From Leucaena leucocephala (lineage: Eukaryota > Streptophyta > Magnoliopsida > Fabales > Fabaceae), in the NCBI GenBank assembly GCA_037074615.1, contig CM073547.1, forward strand, positions 14,724,501-14,788,500: a stretch of DNA of 64,000 nucleotides, written 5' to 3'. The translations under genes and the position numbers were made by a program. Of this stretch, positions 23,577 to 35,434 are shown piece by piece (positions within the stretch are counted from its first letter, which is position 1; each line of letters opens with the position of its first letter). A model generated the notes under the pieces. That model was given only the letters and a program-made list of their open reading frames with translations. It was not told the DNA's origin and did no database searches.

Positions 23577-26500
23577 CCAATTTTCTTATCCAATATGCAT
23601 ATATAGTTTTTACGTAATATACATGAAATTCTCCAATAGAAAGTTCAAGGAATTAAATTGTAATATATTGCAATTTAATTGTTCAAGGAATTAAGTTCAA
23701 GGAATATATAATTTACGTAATATATTGCAATTTAATGAAGAAAAGGGATTAAATTGTAAATAATGGAAAGTTCAAGGATCTAAGTGAAATTTCAAAAAGT
23801 TTTGGGCCAAAATAAAAAGTAGAGATAAAAGTTGGGCTAATAAGTATAATTTCAAAAGTTTAAGGATTTAAATGTAATTTAGCAAAAGTTCAAGGGGCCA
23901 AATCATAATTATGATTAATTTGTGCTAGAAAAAGTCCCAAGAGTGCCCAAAAATGCTGTAGTCCTGAATTTTACCAGTAAATAGAGAATGAAAATTGGGC
24001 CAGACATATTTTTTATAATTTTGATTTAAGGCCCCAGATAATGGATATTAATTTTTAAAATCCAGAGATTATTACTAGACCTTCTGGATTTCCTAATCAG
24101 ATGAAATTTGACAAAAAAAATCTCATAATTAATATAGAAATTTATAAAATTGGCATAGCTTAAAAAGGAGTTTTGTAGAATTTAATGGAATTTACAATAG
24201 AATAATATACACTATAAATATTTTCGGGGTGAGGTTTCTTGGGAATTAAGCCATAAAGATATTGGACCCATATAAAGGCCAAAGATGGCATCCCAAAGGC
24301 CCAATAAGATATTTGAATAGTCATGTGGGTTAGTTTCCAGAGGAACCTTGAAAAAGTATAAAATTATGAAAATGGCCCTATGGTGTAACGATAAACTAGA
24401 GATAGATGGATATTTTAGTCTTTTTGGATAAGCCAAAATGCCAAGGCAGGTACATGGATGATTTATCATAGTCAGTATATGCCTTGACAAGAGGTAAAGA
24501 GGTATAAAATGATAATTATGCCCTTAGGGTTAATATAGTGTAAGAAAGAAACCAAGGGCATTTTGTTCATTTTCCAAGGGATAGTAAGTAGATAAATGCT
24601 CATTCTAAGTATGTCAATGGTAGAAAAAATCTAAACACTAGTTTTAATGATACAATACATATTATGAAATATTATAAAAATTAGAAACATAAAACAGTTT
24701 AATTTTTGTAAAACTAACTGGATCACTACTGGATTAGACAATAATTTTTTTCTATCAATATTTCTCCTTGCCCTAAACATAGCCCAATATAATGTCATGG
24801 ATGATGTCATTCTAAGGCTTCTAGGGCAAGCTTGATGAAAGGTGAATTATGGACCCTTAAATCAAATATTGTTTGAATTAATCTTAGCCTTCCATTTTCA
24901 CCCAATTTTTTTTATAAATACCCCCTTCACAGCACATTCTGTATCTTTTTCAACCCTAGGGAACCTCTTCCAAAATTTCTTTTGGAGCTAGGAAGAAGCA
25001 TAAACTTCGAGCCAAAAAGAAAGGTAATTAGTTCCTTTGATCTTGGACTTTATTATAAAAAGTTTGCTGTTAGTTTTAAGAGATTTTTATGGCACTTTCC
25101 CTTTGATGTTGTTGCTGGACATGCTATTCATATGTGGTGAGAATATGAATTTTATGTTATGGATAGTTTAGACAAATTTAAACAAGCTAGAATCAAGTTG
25201 TATTGGCTTAGAAATTTAAGTATACATGTAGTTAGGGTTTTGTGTTCTTGGCTACCACTGTATAACTCACTATTAATATGTGAGAATTTCATGATTTTGA
25301 TTCTTCCAATGGGCTTAAAATAGAAAATTGTGTGGGGGTAAGGTAGAGAAACAAGTAATGTAAGCATTGGAATCAAAATGAGAATTTTTAAAAATAAGAG
25401 GAGGCATTTTGATTCAGTACAGTAGCTAAGAAAGTATCTTGATTTTGGAAATTATGATTTCATATTTAGATTCTACATGAGAAATTATATGGAAATTAAC
25501 CATGAGAATTTATTTTAGAAAGGTGGAAGTATAAGACATAAAATGGACAAAGAATGGAATCTATTAAGAACCTAGTCTTGGAATTGTTTTGAAGTTGTAA
25601 CTTGATATTACTTTGTAATGGCTAGGTTTTGACATTTGTTTGGGAAGAAGGCCATCTCAAGAGGAGTTTGGCAAGGATAACTTAAGAGGTAGCAAGAATA
25701 CCTAACTATAATCTTATGTTTGTGTGACTTTATGCTTGTTTATTAGTTGTGATGTTTGGTTGATCTTTAGATGATAATATGATGACGAAGTATGAATGAT
25801 TACAACTCCTTGCAACAAATGTCATCACAATATGCGTGTTAGAGTTTACTTATGTATGATTATGAAGTAGCTCCCATACCTTGATAACATATTAGGCATT
25901 TAATCAAGCAGGCATGATATTATAGTTTGTATGACTTGTTATTAAGATTTCTATGAAATATCATTCTTTCCATATACATAACCATGTTCTAGGTGATAGA
26001 TCTTGCAAAGAAAATATGATAAATATGGATGAATGAACTTGTATGATGAGTTAAATTGACTACTTGACATTATGGGACGACAATATTGGATGCATAGTAC
26101 ATTATAATGTGTTTGTATTATGAGGCCGAGACCTTATGACAGTAGTTTTCATGACTTAACCATCGCGTTTAATGTAAAATTTGGTATAAAAGTATATAAG
26201 ATAAATATCTCTAAATGGACACCAAGAACCCCTCAATTGGTTAAGTTTTCAATTTAATATGACTTTTCCAATTTGAAGATAAAATTTGGAATAGGATAAA
26301 ATGAACATCCAGAGACAGTGAGGTTCAAGTGCGAATTTCAAATAAAATATGAATGAATATTTCCATGAAATTTTATGGAATTAAAGAACACATCTTGAGA
26401 TTTAAATACATAGTTAACACATTTCATTTGGATAAGCGAGTAATGAGAAATTAATTTTTGAAAATAAGGTAAGGAAACTAGGACTTCCAGATTTACCAAA

Positions 26501-26797
26501 TTAACAGTATCTTTAAATGAATAAACTAAATTCATTTGGACAATGAAACCTCAGTTTTCTATTTTTCTTTCACAGTTTAATGAAGTAGCTTTTATTTGAA
26601 ATTGGAACCACTCCATTTCGATTTTGCTAGATTTAATTATGAATTATCAAACTTGTCTATAATCTGGAATACCAAATGAACAGTGCTTGAGATTCCTTTG
26701 CTTGAAAATTCATGTTTCTAAGTTAAAGATGTATAAAAATTAGTTCAGGCAACTTCCAATTGAGTATAACTGAGGGTAAAAATAAGGATACGATAAA
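23577..26797 (+). mobile_element. Chromovirus-type Gypsy LTR (copy 3), about 3.2 kb
   Basis: Starts TGTCATATCCCCAATTTTCT after a polypurine tract. TATA box TATAAATACCCCC at 24913, donor-like AAGGTAATTA at 25021. Its end, GGGTAAAAATAAGGATACGATAAA, resembles the end of copy 2. It is followed with no gap by the start of copy 4. Confidence 0.7.
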
Positions 26798-27387
26798 TGT
26801 CACATCCAAAATTTTTTTGTGTCTAGATAGGGCTGAGATATGGGAAAAAAGGGTTGGAAGGGATTATGATGATTGGAAGAAAAGATAACAGTTAGAGGAG
26901 GTTTAAGATATAAAAAGGAAAGGAAGAGTAAAGTTATAGAGGAGACGAACTTAAATGAAAAATTCAAAAGTATCAAGGTTAAAATAGAAAGGGACTTAAT
27001 TGAAAAATGGAGAAGTTTCTAGTGGTAAAAGCGTAATTTTGAGGAAATTGATCTAAAAGGGTTTAAGTTCTATATTTAACCAGGAGATAAAAAAATATTT
27101 AGATTCCTTTAATGTGACATGAAGTATTGATTTGTGGTCCCAAAAAATTGATATTAATTTTCAAAACTCTAGAAATTATTTGGAATTTTTATTGGATCTT
27201 TTGGACCTCAGATTTGGATGAAATTTTAAAAACAAATTACTTTATTAATTATAAGAGTTTATGGATCTAATATAACCGAACATTATAATAGAATTTAAGG
27301 TGAATTAGGGCACCTTGTAGAGGTTTTAGGGGAAGTTCCTTGAGAATTGAGCCATCAGATGAGTTGAACTTGAACCAAGGCCCAAGT

Positions 27388-28907
27388 AAGGGTGGAAACA
27401 GGCCAGGCAGCCTGTCAGGGGCCTATGGCCTAGCCTATATTTGGCCTAGCCTAGCCTGACCTATTTTAAAAAATACATAGGCTCAAGTATGTATAAAAGT
27501 CTATTTTACTTAACAGGTTAAGCTTAGGCTCTGTAAGAAGCCTGTCAGGCGGCTTGAGCTTGTTATTTAAAATAAATTTAGTATGGTAATATAATAGGTA
27601 AGTGTCAAACTCCTAACCTATTAGACAATATTCAACAATTAGACTACTAGACTAAAGCTTATTATTGTAAGTTTTATTGTTAACTTTTAATTTATTCTCA
27701 AAGAATCAAATAAGCTAACCCTAATCCTTAAATCTCTACCATAATTCCCCCTTTACCCTTTCATTACATTTGTAGTTTGCAGGATTCAAACCTTTTCACG
27801 GCTTGTGACACCTTTAGAGTTTAGAGTTTAGAGTTCACCGATGGTTAAACCTTCTCACAGCTTACGGCTTGTGGCACCGACAATTCACCGATGGGAGTTT
27901 GGCTTCTCAGTTCTTATGGTTTGCTTAACCTTTAGATCGTGGACCTTTAGAGTTCAGACCTTCACCTTCATAGTGACTCAACAGTTGTCGCTTCTCCACT
28001 ATCTCATACTCTACTATCACCATCATCGACCCGTCACGCACCTTCTCAAAATCCAATTTGTCGCTCCTTCTCTTCTTCCTTCACTATTTTAATGTTCTTG
28101 AATCCTCTTTGTTTTCTTCAGTATTATAGTTTTGTTGTGATTTTTTTGCCATGAATGTTGGTGTTCTGGTGTTTTTCTAATTTTGGTTATGCTGGAATAT
28201 TTTACTACTTTCACAAATGAAGAAATTGCCTCAAAATATTTTACTACATGGTTTTGGGACTTCATTACTTGAGCTGATCTGCTGGGGTTCTTCTGTTTGA
28301 TTGACTATTTTAGCTTAATGCCTTATTGACTCTTTTTTAAGAAAAAGAATGAAAAGGAAAGAAAGTAAAGTAGGAAGGAAAGCAATTTCATTAGAGGATT
28401 TGGAACGGTGTGGTTCTTGTCCTATCTGTAAAAGCAAATCCATCTTCAACACAAAAAGAAGCAGTAAAAACTGCACAAATAGAGAGAGAAGAGAGAGGCT
28501 ACATATTTGATTAACTTTTCCTTCTCTTTCCCAACGTCTTGATTTAATTAACATATTTGTGTGAGCATTTGTTAGTTGCTATAACAATTTCATGAGTTTG
28601 GTATTGTATTCTTGTAATGACAATTGTTCTATTTGTTTGGTATTATCTTGATTTTTTATTAGATATTTTTCAATTTTAGACTGATTAATATTATGAAAAG
28701 ATTATTTATAGTTTTTTAAAATATAATATACAAAAAAGCCTGTTAGAGGGGCCTATTATGAAGGCTTGTTAGTATAATTATAAAATAGGCTATTTAATAA
28801 CTTCAAGCCATGCTAGATATATTTACAGGCCAGGTTTAAGCGAAAAAAATAGCCTACAATAGGCTACAGGTTAGGCTCAAGCTGGCCTGGCCTGTTTCCA
28901 ACCCTAA
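27388..28907. mobile_element. hAT-like non-autonomous transposon, 1520 bp, TSD GCCCAAGT
   Basis: Terminal inverted repeats AGGGTGGAAACAGGCCAGGC (left) and, as complement, AGGGTTGGAAACAGGCCAGG (right). Identical 8-mers GCCCAAGT at 27380-27387 and 28908-28915 are the TSD length of hAT transposases. The ends are rich in GGCCTAGCCT words. No transposase frame is present. It sits inside Gypsy LTR copy 4. Confidence 0.88.
28349..28510 (+). CDS. Small open frame inside the hAT-like element, unknown
   Basis: ATG to TGA, 53 codons. The peptide is basic at the start (MKRKESKVGRKA), followed by ISLEDLERCGSCPICKSK, which holds a CX2CX2C-like cluster, and a basic tail. I do not recognise it. It could be a captured host exon piece or chance. 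A longer open frame overlaps it on the other strand. Confidence 0.2.
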   Translation: MKRKESKVGRKAISLEDLERCGSCPICKSKSIFNTKRSSKNCTNRERRERLHI

Positions 28908-29576
28908 GCCCAAGTGACATCCCATGAGGCCCAAAAATATGTTCTAATAGTTCTTGATAGTCCAAGTACATTAAAATAATATTTTAATAATTTTTAGTAA
29001 AGTATAGTTACCCGGTTATAGTTATAACTAGGGAATTGTTCTAATAAAGGGATTTTTATCATTAATCTTTTGGATAATGTTCCTCTAATAATAAATACCA
29101 TTGAAACACATAAATCCCTTAACATGGTATAAGAAAGGGCATGATTGGATAGAATTTACTGGAATACTCTGGAGTCTTTTAGAAGCTATGAGGTGGCATC
29201 ATAAAGTGTCTTTATAGGATCCACCAAAATGCCACATGTTCCTTGTCTTGGAGGAGAAGAAAACTAAAAGAAATATTGGCCACACAATTGAATAAAGTGG
29301 AAACACGTGGGTGATCTTGGCAGTTCGATGCAAGGAAAGCGTCCACAAACTATGAGTCACCATGTGAGGTGTCCCTGTGGGACCCACACATTGTGCCACA
29401 TGTCATGAGGAGCTCAAGAAGGAGGAATTCTAAACCACACAATTAGAATAAAATAATATTAAGAAAGTGGTTAAGCATGATTAAATGGAAAAAATAACAA
29501 ATTGAGCTGAATTAAGGAGTTGTAATAATTAGCAACTCTAGGGGCATACTAGTCCTAGAACCCTTAAAATATCACT

Positions 29577-29714
29577 ATAAATACCCCTCCCCTTTATGAA
29601 AAAAATGCAGCCACCAAGAGTAAAGAAAAGAAACACTATCCAATTGTAATCTCAACTCAACCAAGGGCAATCCAAGGCACCTAGGGTTTGAGCTAGTAAG
29701 GATTTAAGGTAAGT
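29577..29714 (+). promoter_or_regulatory. LTR core promoter with downstream splice-donor-like motif
   Basis: TATAAATACCCC followed about 120 bases later by AAGGTAAGTAAT. The pair recurs in the other LTRs of this family: 10543/10661, 18044/18161, 24913/25021, 41918/42046, and on the minus strand 38761/38643. The fixed order and spacing of roughly 105-130 bases suggest transcription start plus the 5' splice site of a leader intron. Confidence 0.6.
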
Positions 29715-30984
29715 AATATGTCCTAGCTTATTTTCCTTCAATTTAGGAGCTTGAACCTAGGACTTTAACAAATGGATTTTGAGAAATTACCTTGTGTATA
29801 TGCTGGCCAAAAACTGAAAGTAAAGGGGGAAGAGAAAAGCAAAGTTAGGATTATGTAATCTTGACATAGACAAGCTTAGATTGATGTTTATACCTTAGAT
29901 TAATTGTATAATCCTTGATTTCCACACAAGAGGGGCCTTTCAACCTGGAATGAAACTAGACATGGGAGGATGTTTTTCATGCTTCCATTGAGTCCAGAAG
30001 GCAAAATTCTGTAGGGTTGGACTAAGGAGCAAGATTTGGAAGCATTAAAATTAAAAGTGAATTTTTTGTATAATTTCCTTGTGCTTTTCCATTCTGTCAA
30101 GATTCAAGGGAGGAGTTGGAATTTTCCAATTCTATATTTAGATTCCTTAGGCAAAATTGTGTGATAAATAGTCAAGGTACAAATTAATTCAAATGACAAG
30201 ATAATTAATTAAAATTAAAGAAAGTTAGGGCTTATCGATTAAGGAAATTACATTGAGCCTAAACCAAGATTGGAACTTGTTTAAGTAGATTGTGACATGT
30301 AGATTATTATGCTATGTTAGGCTTTGATCTTTGTGGTAAAGAGGAAAGCAAAGCAAAGCAAAAGGCAAAGGTGTAAAAGAAAAGGTTAAGGAAAAGCTAA
30401 TCGAAGGTAGTGAACTTACTTATACTTGTATGTTTGATTGCTTGTGTTTTGATATGTTAGTTGCTTTGCTTGATTATGTGAAGTGTGTATGAATAATTGA
30501 AGCTATGTTTCTATTAATGCTATGGCCATATGTATGAGGTATGAAACCTTGAAGCATGCAACATGTCACTATACTAGCATGATCATAGTGAGCAAGCATG
30601 TCTAACACTAAGCATAAACTTGCATATATTGTTTGAGGTATTGTTTACTATTGAGATTTCTCCCAAAATATTACCCTTTTCCATGTCATACCAATCGCAT
30701 CAGGACCTTCCCATGATGAAGGATATGATGTTTCTTCTGCAGCAATCTTTGAAGTTTCCCACAAAAAATTACATGATGGAATAATTGTATGATATTTTGT
30801 ATGTTTATAGCAGACATTCTGAGCTTTTATTTGATATATTAAATGTCTTATTTGGATGTCTGTACGATGAGAAATAAATTTTCAAAGTTAAGTGACCAAA
30901 TATGGAAAATAGGGAAAGCATCCAAATAAACAATAAACTTTGGGGCTCATATGGTGTTGACTCAGTGGGAGTGTGGTTAACAAA

Positions 30985-31225
30985 TTATTTTTCCCTTACA
31001 TATTGTTTGGTAGGAGGGATTTTGTGGGGAGAGGAGAGGAGGGGAGGGATTTTGCTTCCTTCCTCCGGTTTGGCTTGGTAAAAATATTAAGAGGGAAGGG
31101 AATTTTTTTTTTAATTTTCCCTTCCCTAGTTGGCAGAACCTCCCCTCTAAAATTAGGGGAAATTAGAGGGGAGGGGTAATATTTTGACATGACCAGACTA
31201 ATATGCCCATAAGTTTTTTCAATAT
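30985..31225. repeat. GA-rich inverted repeat, left arm
   Basis: Runs from TTGTTTGGTAGGAGGGATTT through several GGAGAGGAGG blocks to GACTAATATGCCCATAAG. The reverse complement of the right arm (35225-35430) has the same order: TGTTTGG, GGAGGGATTTT, TTTGG, then GGACAAGTTTGCCCTTATG. Such long inverted ends are typical of Mutator-like elements; no target duplication was found. Confidence 0.6.
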
Positions 31226-31382
31226 CCCAACATTACCCTTCCCTGTTTTAAGGCAGACAACCTTAGATCCCATTCCAAGTGCAAGTCGAAAGCCTCCACT
31301 CTTTTGCATCGTCTCCACCCATTCCATTCCCTAAACCCTTCTACCTTCTAAGCGTTGAGATTATTTTTGTCATTGTCGTGCC

Positions 31383-34300
31383 ATGGCACTCCTAGAACCT
31401 TGCACTATGCTGCCTCTACTGTTAGTACGGCTGGACTCAGTCATTGTCTCATGGAAATAATCCTTCTACCCTCTGTGCGCTTGGCTAATTCCTTTGCTAC
31501 GAAGACAACTATTGATGAAACTCTGCTTCATGTCCTTGATTCTTATATTCAATACGCTGAGGAGGAGGATCATGAAGTAAGTAACTGATGCTTTTCTTAT
31601 ATTTTTATATAATCATCTTCAAGCATTTTTTCTGTTAGTTATTAATCAGTGTTCTACTCTACAACAATCATGCCCATACCTTAACTATTCTATATTAAGA
31701 GGAAAATTTTCAGGAAGTTATTTGCAAGTGAGTTTTTCTTGATTCTGGAATGTGTGTCTGAAATCAACTCATCTCTATGGCAAAAATGTAGGAAGTGAAT
31801 AAGTGATAGGGAAGTCAGTTTAGAAATTTAGATAAATTTGTTTATTTATCTTGTAATTACGACATTTTCTAATATATTTTCTGTTTTGTAGTCTTCATTT
31901 ATTTTTTTAAGATATGTTTTCAGAAGAGTTTAGTGATGCGATTGCTTTCATTGAAGTTCTTTTAGGGGTTCATGTTGGAAATCATGCCCTAGGGGCCAAT
32001 CATTGTCTTATGAACATTATTGATTTATGAATTTATTAATTGAGTTATCATATTATTTGCATGTTTACTATGATGACCATCCTTGGATAATTCATGATAT
32101 TATCCTAAATGTCCCTGGTCGATCATCTATGCGGGAGCACAAATGAAATAAGACCAGTATGACTTTGAAGATGTATAGAGATATAAATCAAAGTCATAAG
32201 CACATGTAAGAGTACAAGGTGCTGGACCGACCCGCTATGAGAGAACTGTATGGGTAACGTCATAAGCTTCTCTCATATACAAACCATGTCAATACGCCCT
32301 TTGACCTGAGATCATCATGGATTCCTACATGACAAACGCTCATCTTTGACCTAGTCAAAAGTCACTTTTAACCGAGTGATCATAAAGACTATGTTCAGGT
32401 TTAGTGGTTTTTCATGCGGAGGAATGTGAATGGTCAAGATGGAATTTGTCCCTCACATTTGTAGAGAGATATTACTGGGCCCCTCGATGAGTGAGTCTGA
32501 AAAATGTATGGCCATACTATAATGGAAAGGTAGTTCCATTTCTACAGTCAGACTACTCAGGGATCAAGAAAGTAACGGTCAGGAATAGGAGGATGACATT
32601 ATCCATGCCTCATCCATGACCAAAATATCGCGTGACAGTAGGGACATGACATAGTTGTATAAAAGGTTACATCGTTTATCGATCCTCATATGATTTGGGT
32701 AGTCGTTATGTCTTGCTAGAGACTGCTTGCGACTTGTGGGCCAGTATAGCAAATGGCCCACGGCCAACTTCATATGGGCCTACAGGGTCGTACACAAAAT
32801 AGCCCAACACGAGCTATGATGTCCAGATTCATTGAATCTAAGACATGTCCAGATTCAATGAATGATCCAGGATAGATGTATATATATTTATTTATATTTA
32901 TGTTCATATATATATATATATATAAATTCGTATATATACATTATATGTATATATGAGATATATGAGATTTAATTTATAAGGATAAATTAAATCTCTATCA
33001 CGTTTGAAATTTAAAATTCAAATTGATAGGATATATCATATAAGAGATATATATAAGATTTAATTTATAAGGATAAATTAAATCCCTATCACGTTTGAAT
33101 TTGAAATTCAAATTAATAGGATATCTCAAATTTGATTTATGAGAATAAATCAAATATAGTATAGTCTCATCTTTATTTAAAATTAAATAAATGGGTAATT
33201 AAATCTGTGGGACGGATTTGATATTATTTATTTAATTAGTTTCTTATAAAATTATACAATATATGATATTGTATTAATTTTGGAATTAATATAAGATTCA
33301 CTCCAAAAATCTAATTCGGTTGAGAGAGGAAAAATGCATAGCATCCTATATATCTGATTCTAGGAGCTGCGTTTTACACAGAGAAACATATAGAACACAG
33401 AAAGGCCGAAGGGGACTCTGCAAAAGGTTTACAGATAAGAAACTGCCAAAATAGAGAAGGAGAGGACGAACTCTTGAGAAAGCCCTGGAGGGACAAAAGA
33501 CGCTAGCACGTCGTTTGTGGTTGGAACGCTGTTCGTGTGGATACCAGTAGAGGAAGTCGACCTGAGTCGTCGACTTCTTGTGATCAGAAAGGGAGCACGA
33601 GCCGTAGAGAGAAGCTGTGAACGTCGTGACCAAAAGCTGTGGAAGTCGCTGAGGCACACTAAGGGTAATACTTCTTCCCACTTGACTTAAACACATACGG
33701 TAGATCCTGGCAAGGAATGGAAAAATTTTTAAATTAATTTCCGCTGCGTGTCTTCCAATTCCTGACAGTTCATGCATATATTTCAACATGTTTTGAGGTA
33801 CAGCTTGTAAGGGATATAATGACGATTTATTTGTCGCTACTTTTGTATTGAAATATCGGACTAATCCGAGAGATCATATAATTTTATGGATACTTGAACA
33901 TATTAGGCAATAACCGCCTTAATAACCAACCTCTAATGCTATCAGCAAATGTTAATTATTACGGATCACCCTAACTCTACTTTTCTTGAACAAATAAAAG
34001 AAAATAGGGCAATTGTTTCTTCATGGAAGGAACACGAGATGTAGCCATTGTGGGGAAGCTATTGGATTGCTTTTCCATAGAATTTATTTTAATTTACTTA
34101 ATCTGATATTAGAAATGATGTTAGCTTACCTATTGATTTTGTTTCCTTTTCTTTTATGCAAACCTTTATAAGGTGGAGGAAGTGCCAAATGATTTTCCAT
34201 TTATAATTGAAGACAATCCTGGTAAGAGAACCATACTCCTTAAGAGTCAATATGAGGATGAGACTATCACAGTTCAAGTTGAAATCCCTAATGTAGCAGC

Positions 34301-34654
34301 TGAAGAGGAGGATTAGGGTAATGATGAGGAATCAGAAGTTTGTCCATAAAACAGTCAGAGGAATCAGAAGACCATCTTTCATATGAGGGACCTGAGTTCC
34401 AGTAAGCACTTCTTTATAGATGATATTATCTAAACCTTTTTTACAATATGGCATTTTCTTTTTGCTAAAGATTTAATTGAACTTTTGTATACAGTGATTT
34501 GGATGAAAATTTGCAAAACGCGTTACGCAAGTATCTTGAGATACGAGGGATCAAACCCAGAACAACTAACTTCAGGCATGAATATATCGTTAGCAAATAC
34601 CACAAAGAATACTCCATGTGGCTGAAGAATCTGAAGAAATTTATCAAGAAATGA
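31383..34654 (+). pseudogene. Mitochondrial glycoprotein (MAM33/p32)-like gene copy, disrupted
   Basis: Three exon-like blocks: 31383-31576, 34173-34401, 34495-34654, with GT-AG borders. The first gives, after an apparent 1-base loss near 31393, a targeting-type leader and SFATKTTIDETLLHVLDSYI...EEEDHE. The second gives VEEVPNDFPFIIEDNPGKRT and QYEDETITVQVEIP. The third gives DENLQNALRKYLEIRGIKP and WLKNLKKFIKK with a TGA. This order is that of plant MAM33-family mitochondrial matrix proteins such as At2g39795. Broken by the leader frameshift, an in-frame TAG at 34314-34316, a TAA shortly after, and loss of about 50 residues in the middle of the family's length with a frame change. Introns are retained, so it is a DNA-level copy and not a retrocopy. 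A solo Copia LTR lies in intron 1. Confidence 0.8.
31973..33767 (+). mobile_element. Solo LTR of the Copia family, TSD GTTCA
   Basis: TGTTGGAAATCATGCCCTAG ... CCTGACA, 1795 bp, with identical GTTCA at 31968-31972 and 33768-33772. It holds two 90-bp-type units (about 32960-33110). The minus-strand frames at 32579-32773 and 33346-33789 are LTR shadows. Confidence 0.93.
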
Positions 34655-35224
34655 TTTAGAAGAACTATTTTCATTGGAGGTTATTATAGTTATGAATGGT
34701 AAAGCCCTCGTCATGTTCAGGATTCATTTATAACCGTTCTCTTCTTATATGATAAGAAGTGCTGGAGTAGATTATTGATTTTGAACAACTGTTTAAGGTA
34801 AGCATTGAGTTGCTTTGGATGGCTCAAAATAATTATATATATTGATCATGAATGTAGAAACAAAATAGTATCTTAACTGTGACTAATGATGAAGTTGCTT
34901 GTGATAACTTTATAAGTACAAAAATAGGAGAGCCAAACCAGAATCATACAAAGTGGCAAGTTTTGAAAATGTAAGAATAGGATATGCAACTGAATTCATA
35001 TAATATATATATATAAAGAAGTGTGTGGGCCACGTAATTAGGCAGCTTAGAACCTGGATATTATTTTTTAAAAAAACATTAAAACATCAACTGACTAGTC
35101 CTTCTAATTGAGAGAAGCCAGTGCAAGCAAGAAATAATATTTTTGAATTTAATATATTAAATATTATTCATAATTATATTTTATTAAAATATTTTACAAA
35201 GACTATAACAAGTAACTTAAATAA

Positions 35225-35430
35225 CATAAGGGCAAACTTGTCCATATAAAAATATTTTTTCTCCCCTCCCATCTTGAACCAAACAAAGTAACATTAAAAT
35301 CCCTCCCTTCCTCTCCCTTTATTTTAGTCCAAATAAGATAATATTAAAATCCCTCCCCTCCCATCCCCTTTTTTTCCCTCCATTAAAATTCCTCTCCTTC
35401 CATCCCCTCCATTGAGCCAAACACACTGTT
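35225..35430. repeat. GA-rich inverted repeat, right arm (written as CT-rich)
   Basis: Reverse-complement partner of 30985-31225, ending GAGCCAAACACAC. Together the arms enclose the MAM33-like copy, suggesting that it was carried by a Pack-type DNA transposon. Confidence 0.6.
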
Positions 35431-35434
35431 AAAG

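Larger units (their letters stand above)
26798..30980 (+). mobile_element. Chromovirus-type Gypsy LTR (copy 4), interrupted by a hAT-like element, 3' truncated
   Basis: Starts TGTCACATCCAAAATTTTTT. TATA box TATAAATACCCC at 29577, donor GGTAAGTAAT at 29708. The block TTTACTATTGAGATTTCTCC (30648) also occurs in copies 2 and 5 near their 3' ends. It stops just before the GA-rich repeat at 30985, short of the expected GTTTCA end. Confidence 0.7.

Noticed and set aside
27820..27850. Telomere-like repeat (TTTAGAG three times)
   Set aside because: Plant telomere repeat is TTTAGGG; this is a three-unit chance repeat inside the hAT-like element.
33346..33789. 147-codon minus-strand open frame, with relatives at 18895-19209, 44018-44445 and 50665-50961
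   Set aside because: It recurs in every copy of the Copia LTR, is antisense in GC-richer LTR sequence, is driven by the 51-bp unit, and resembles no protein I know.
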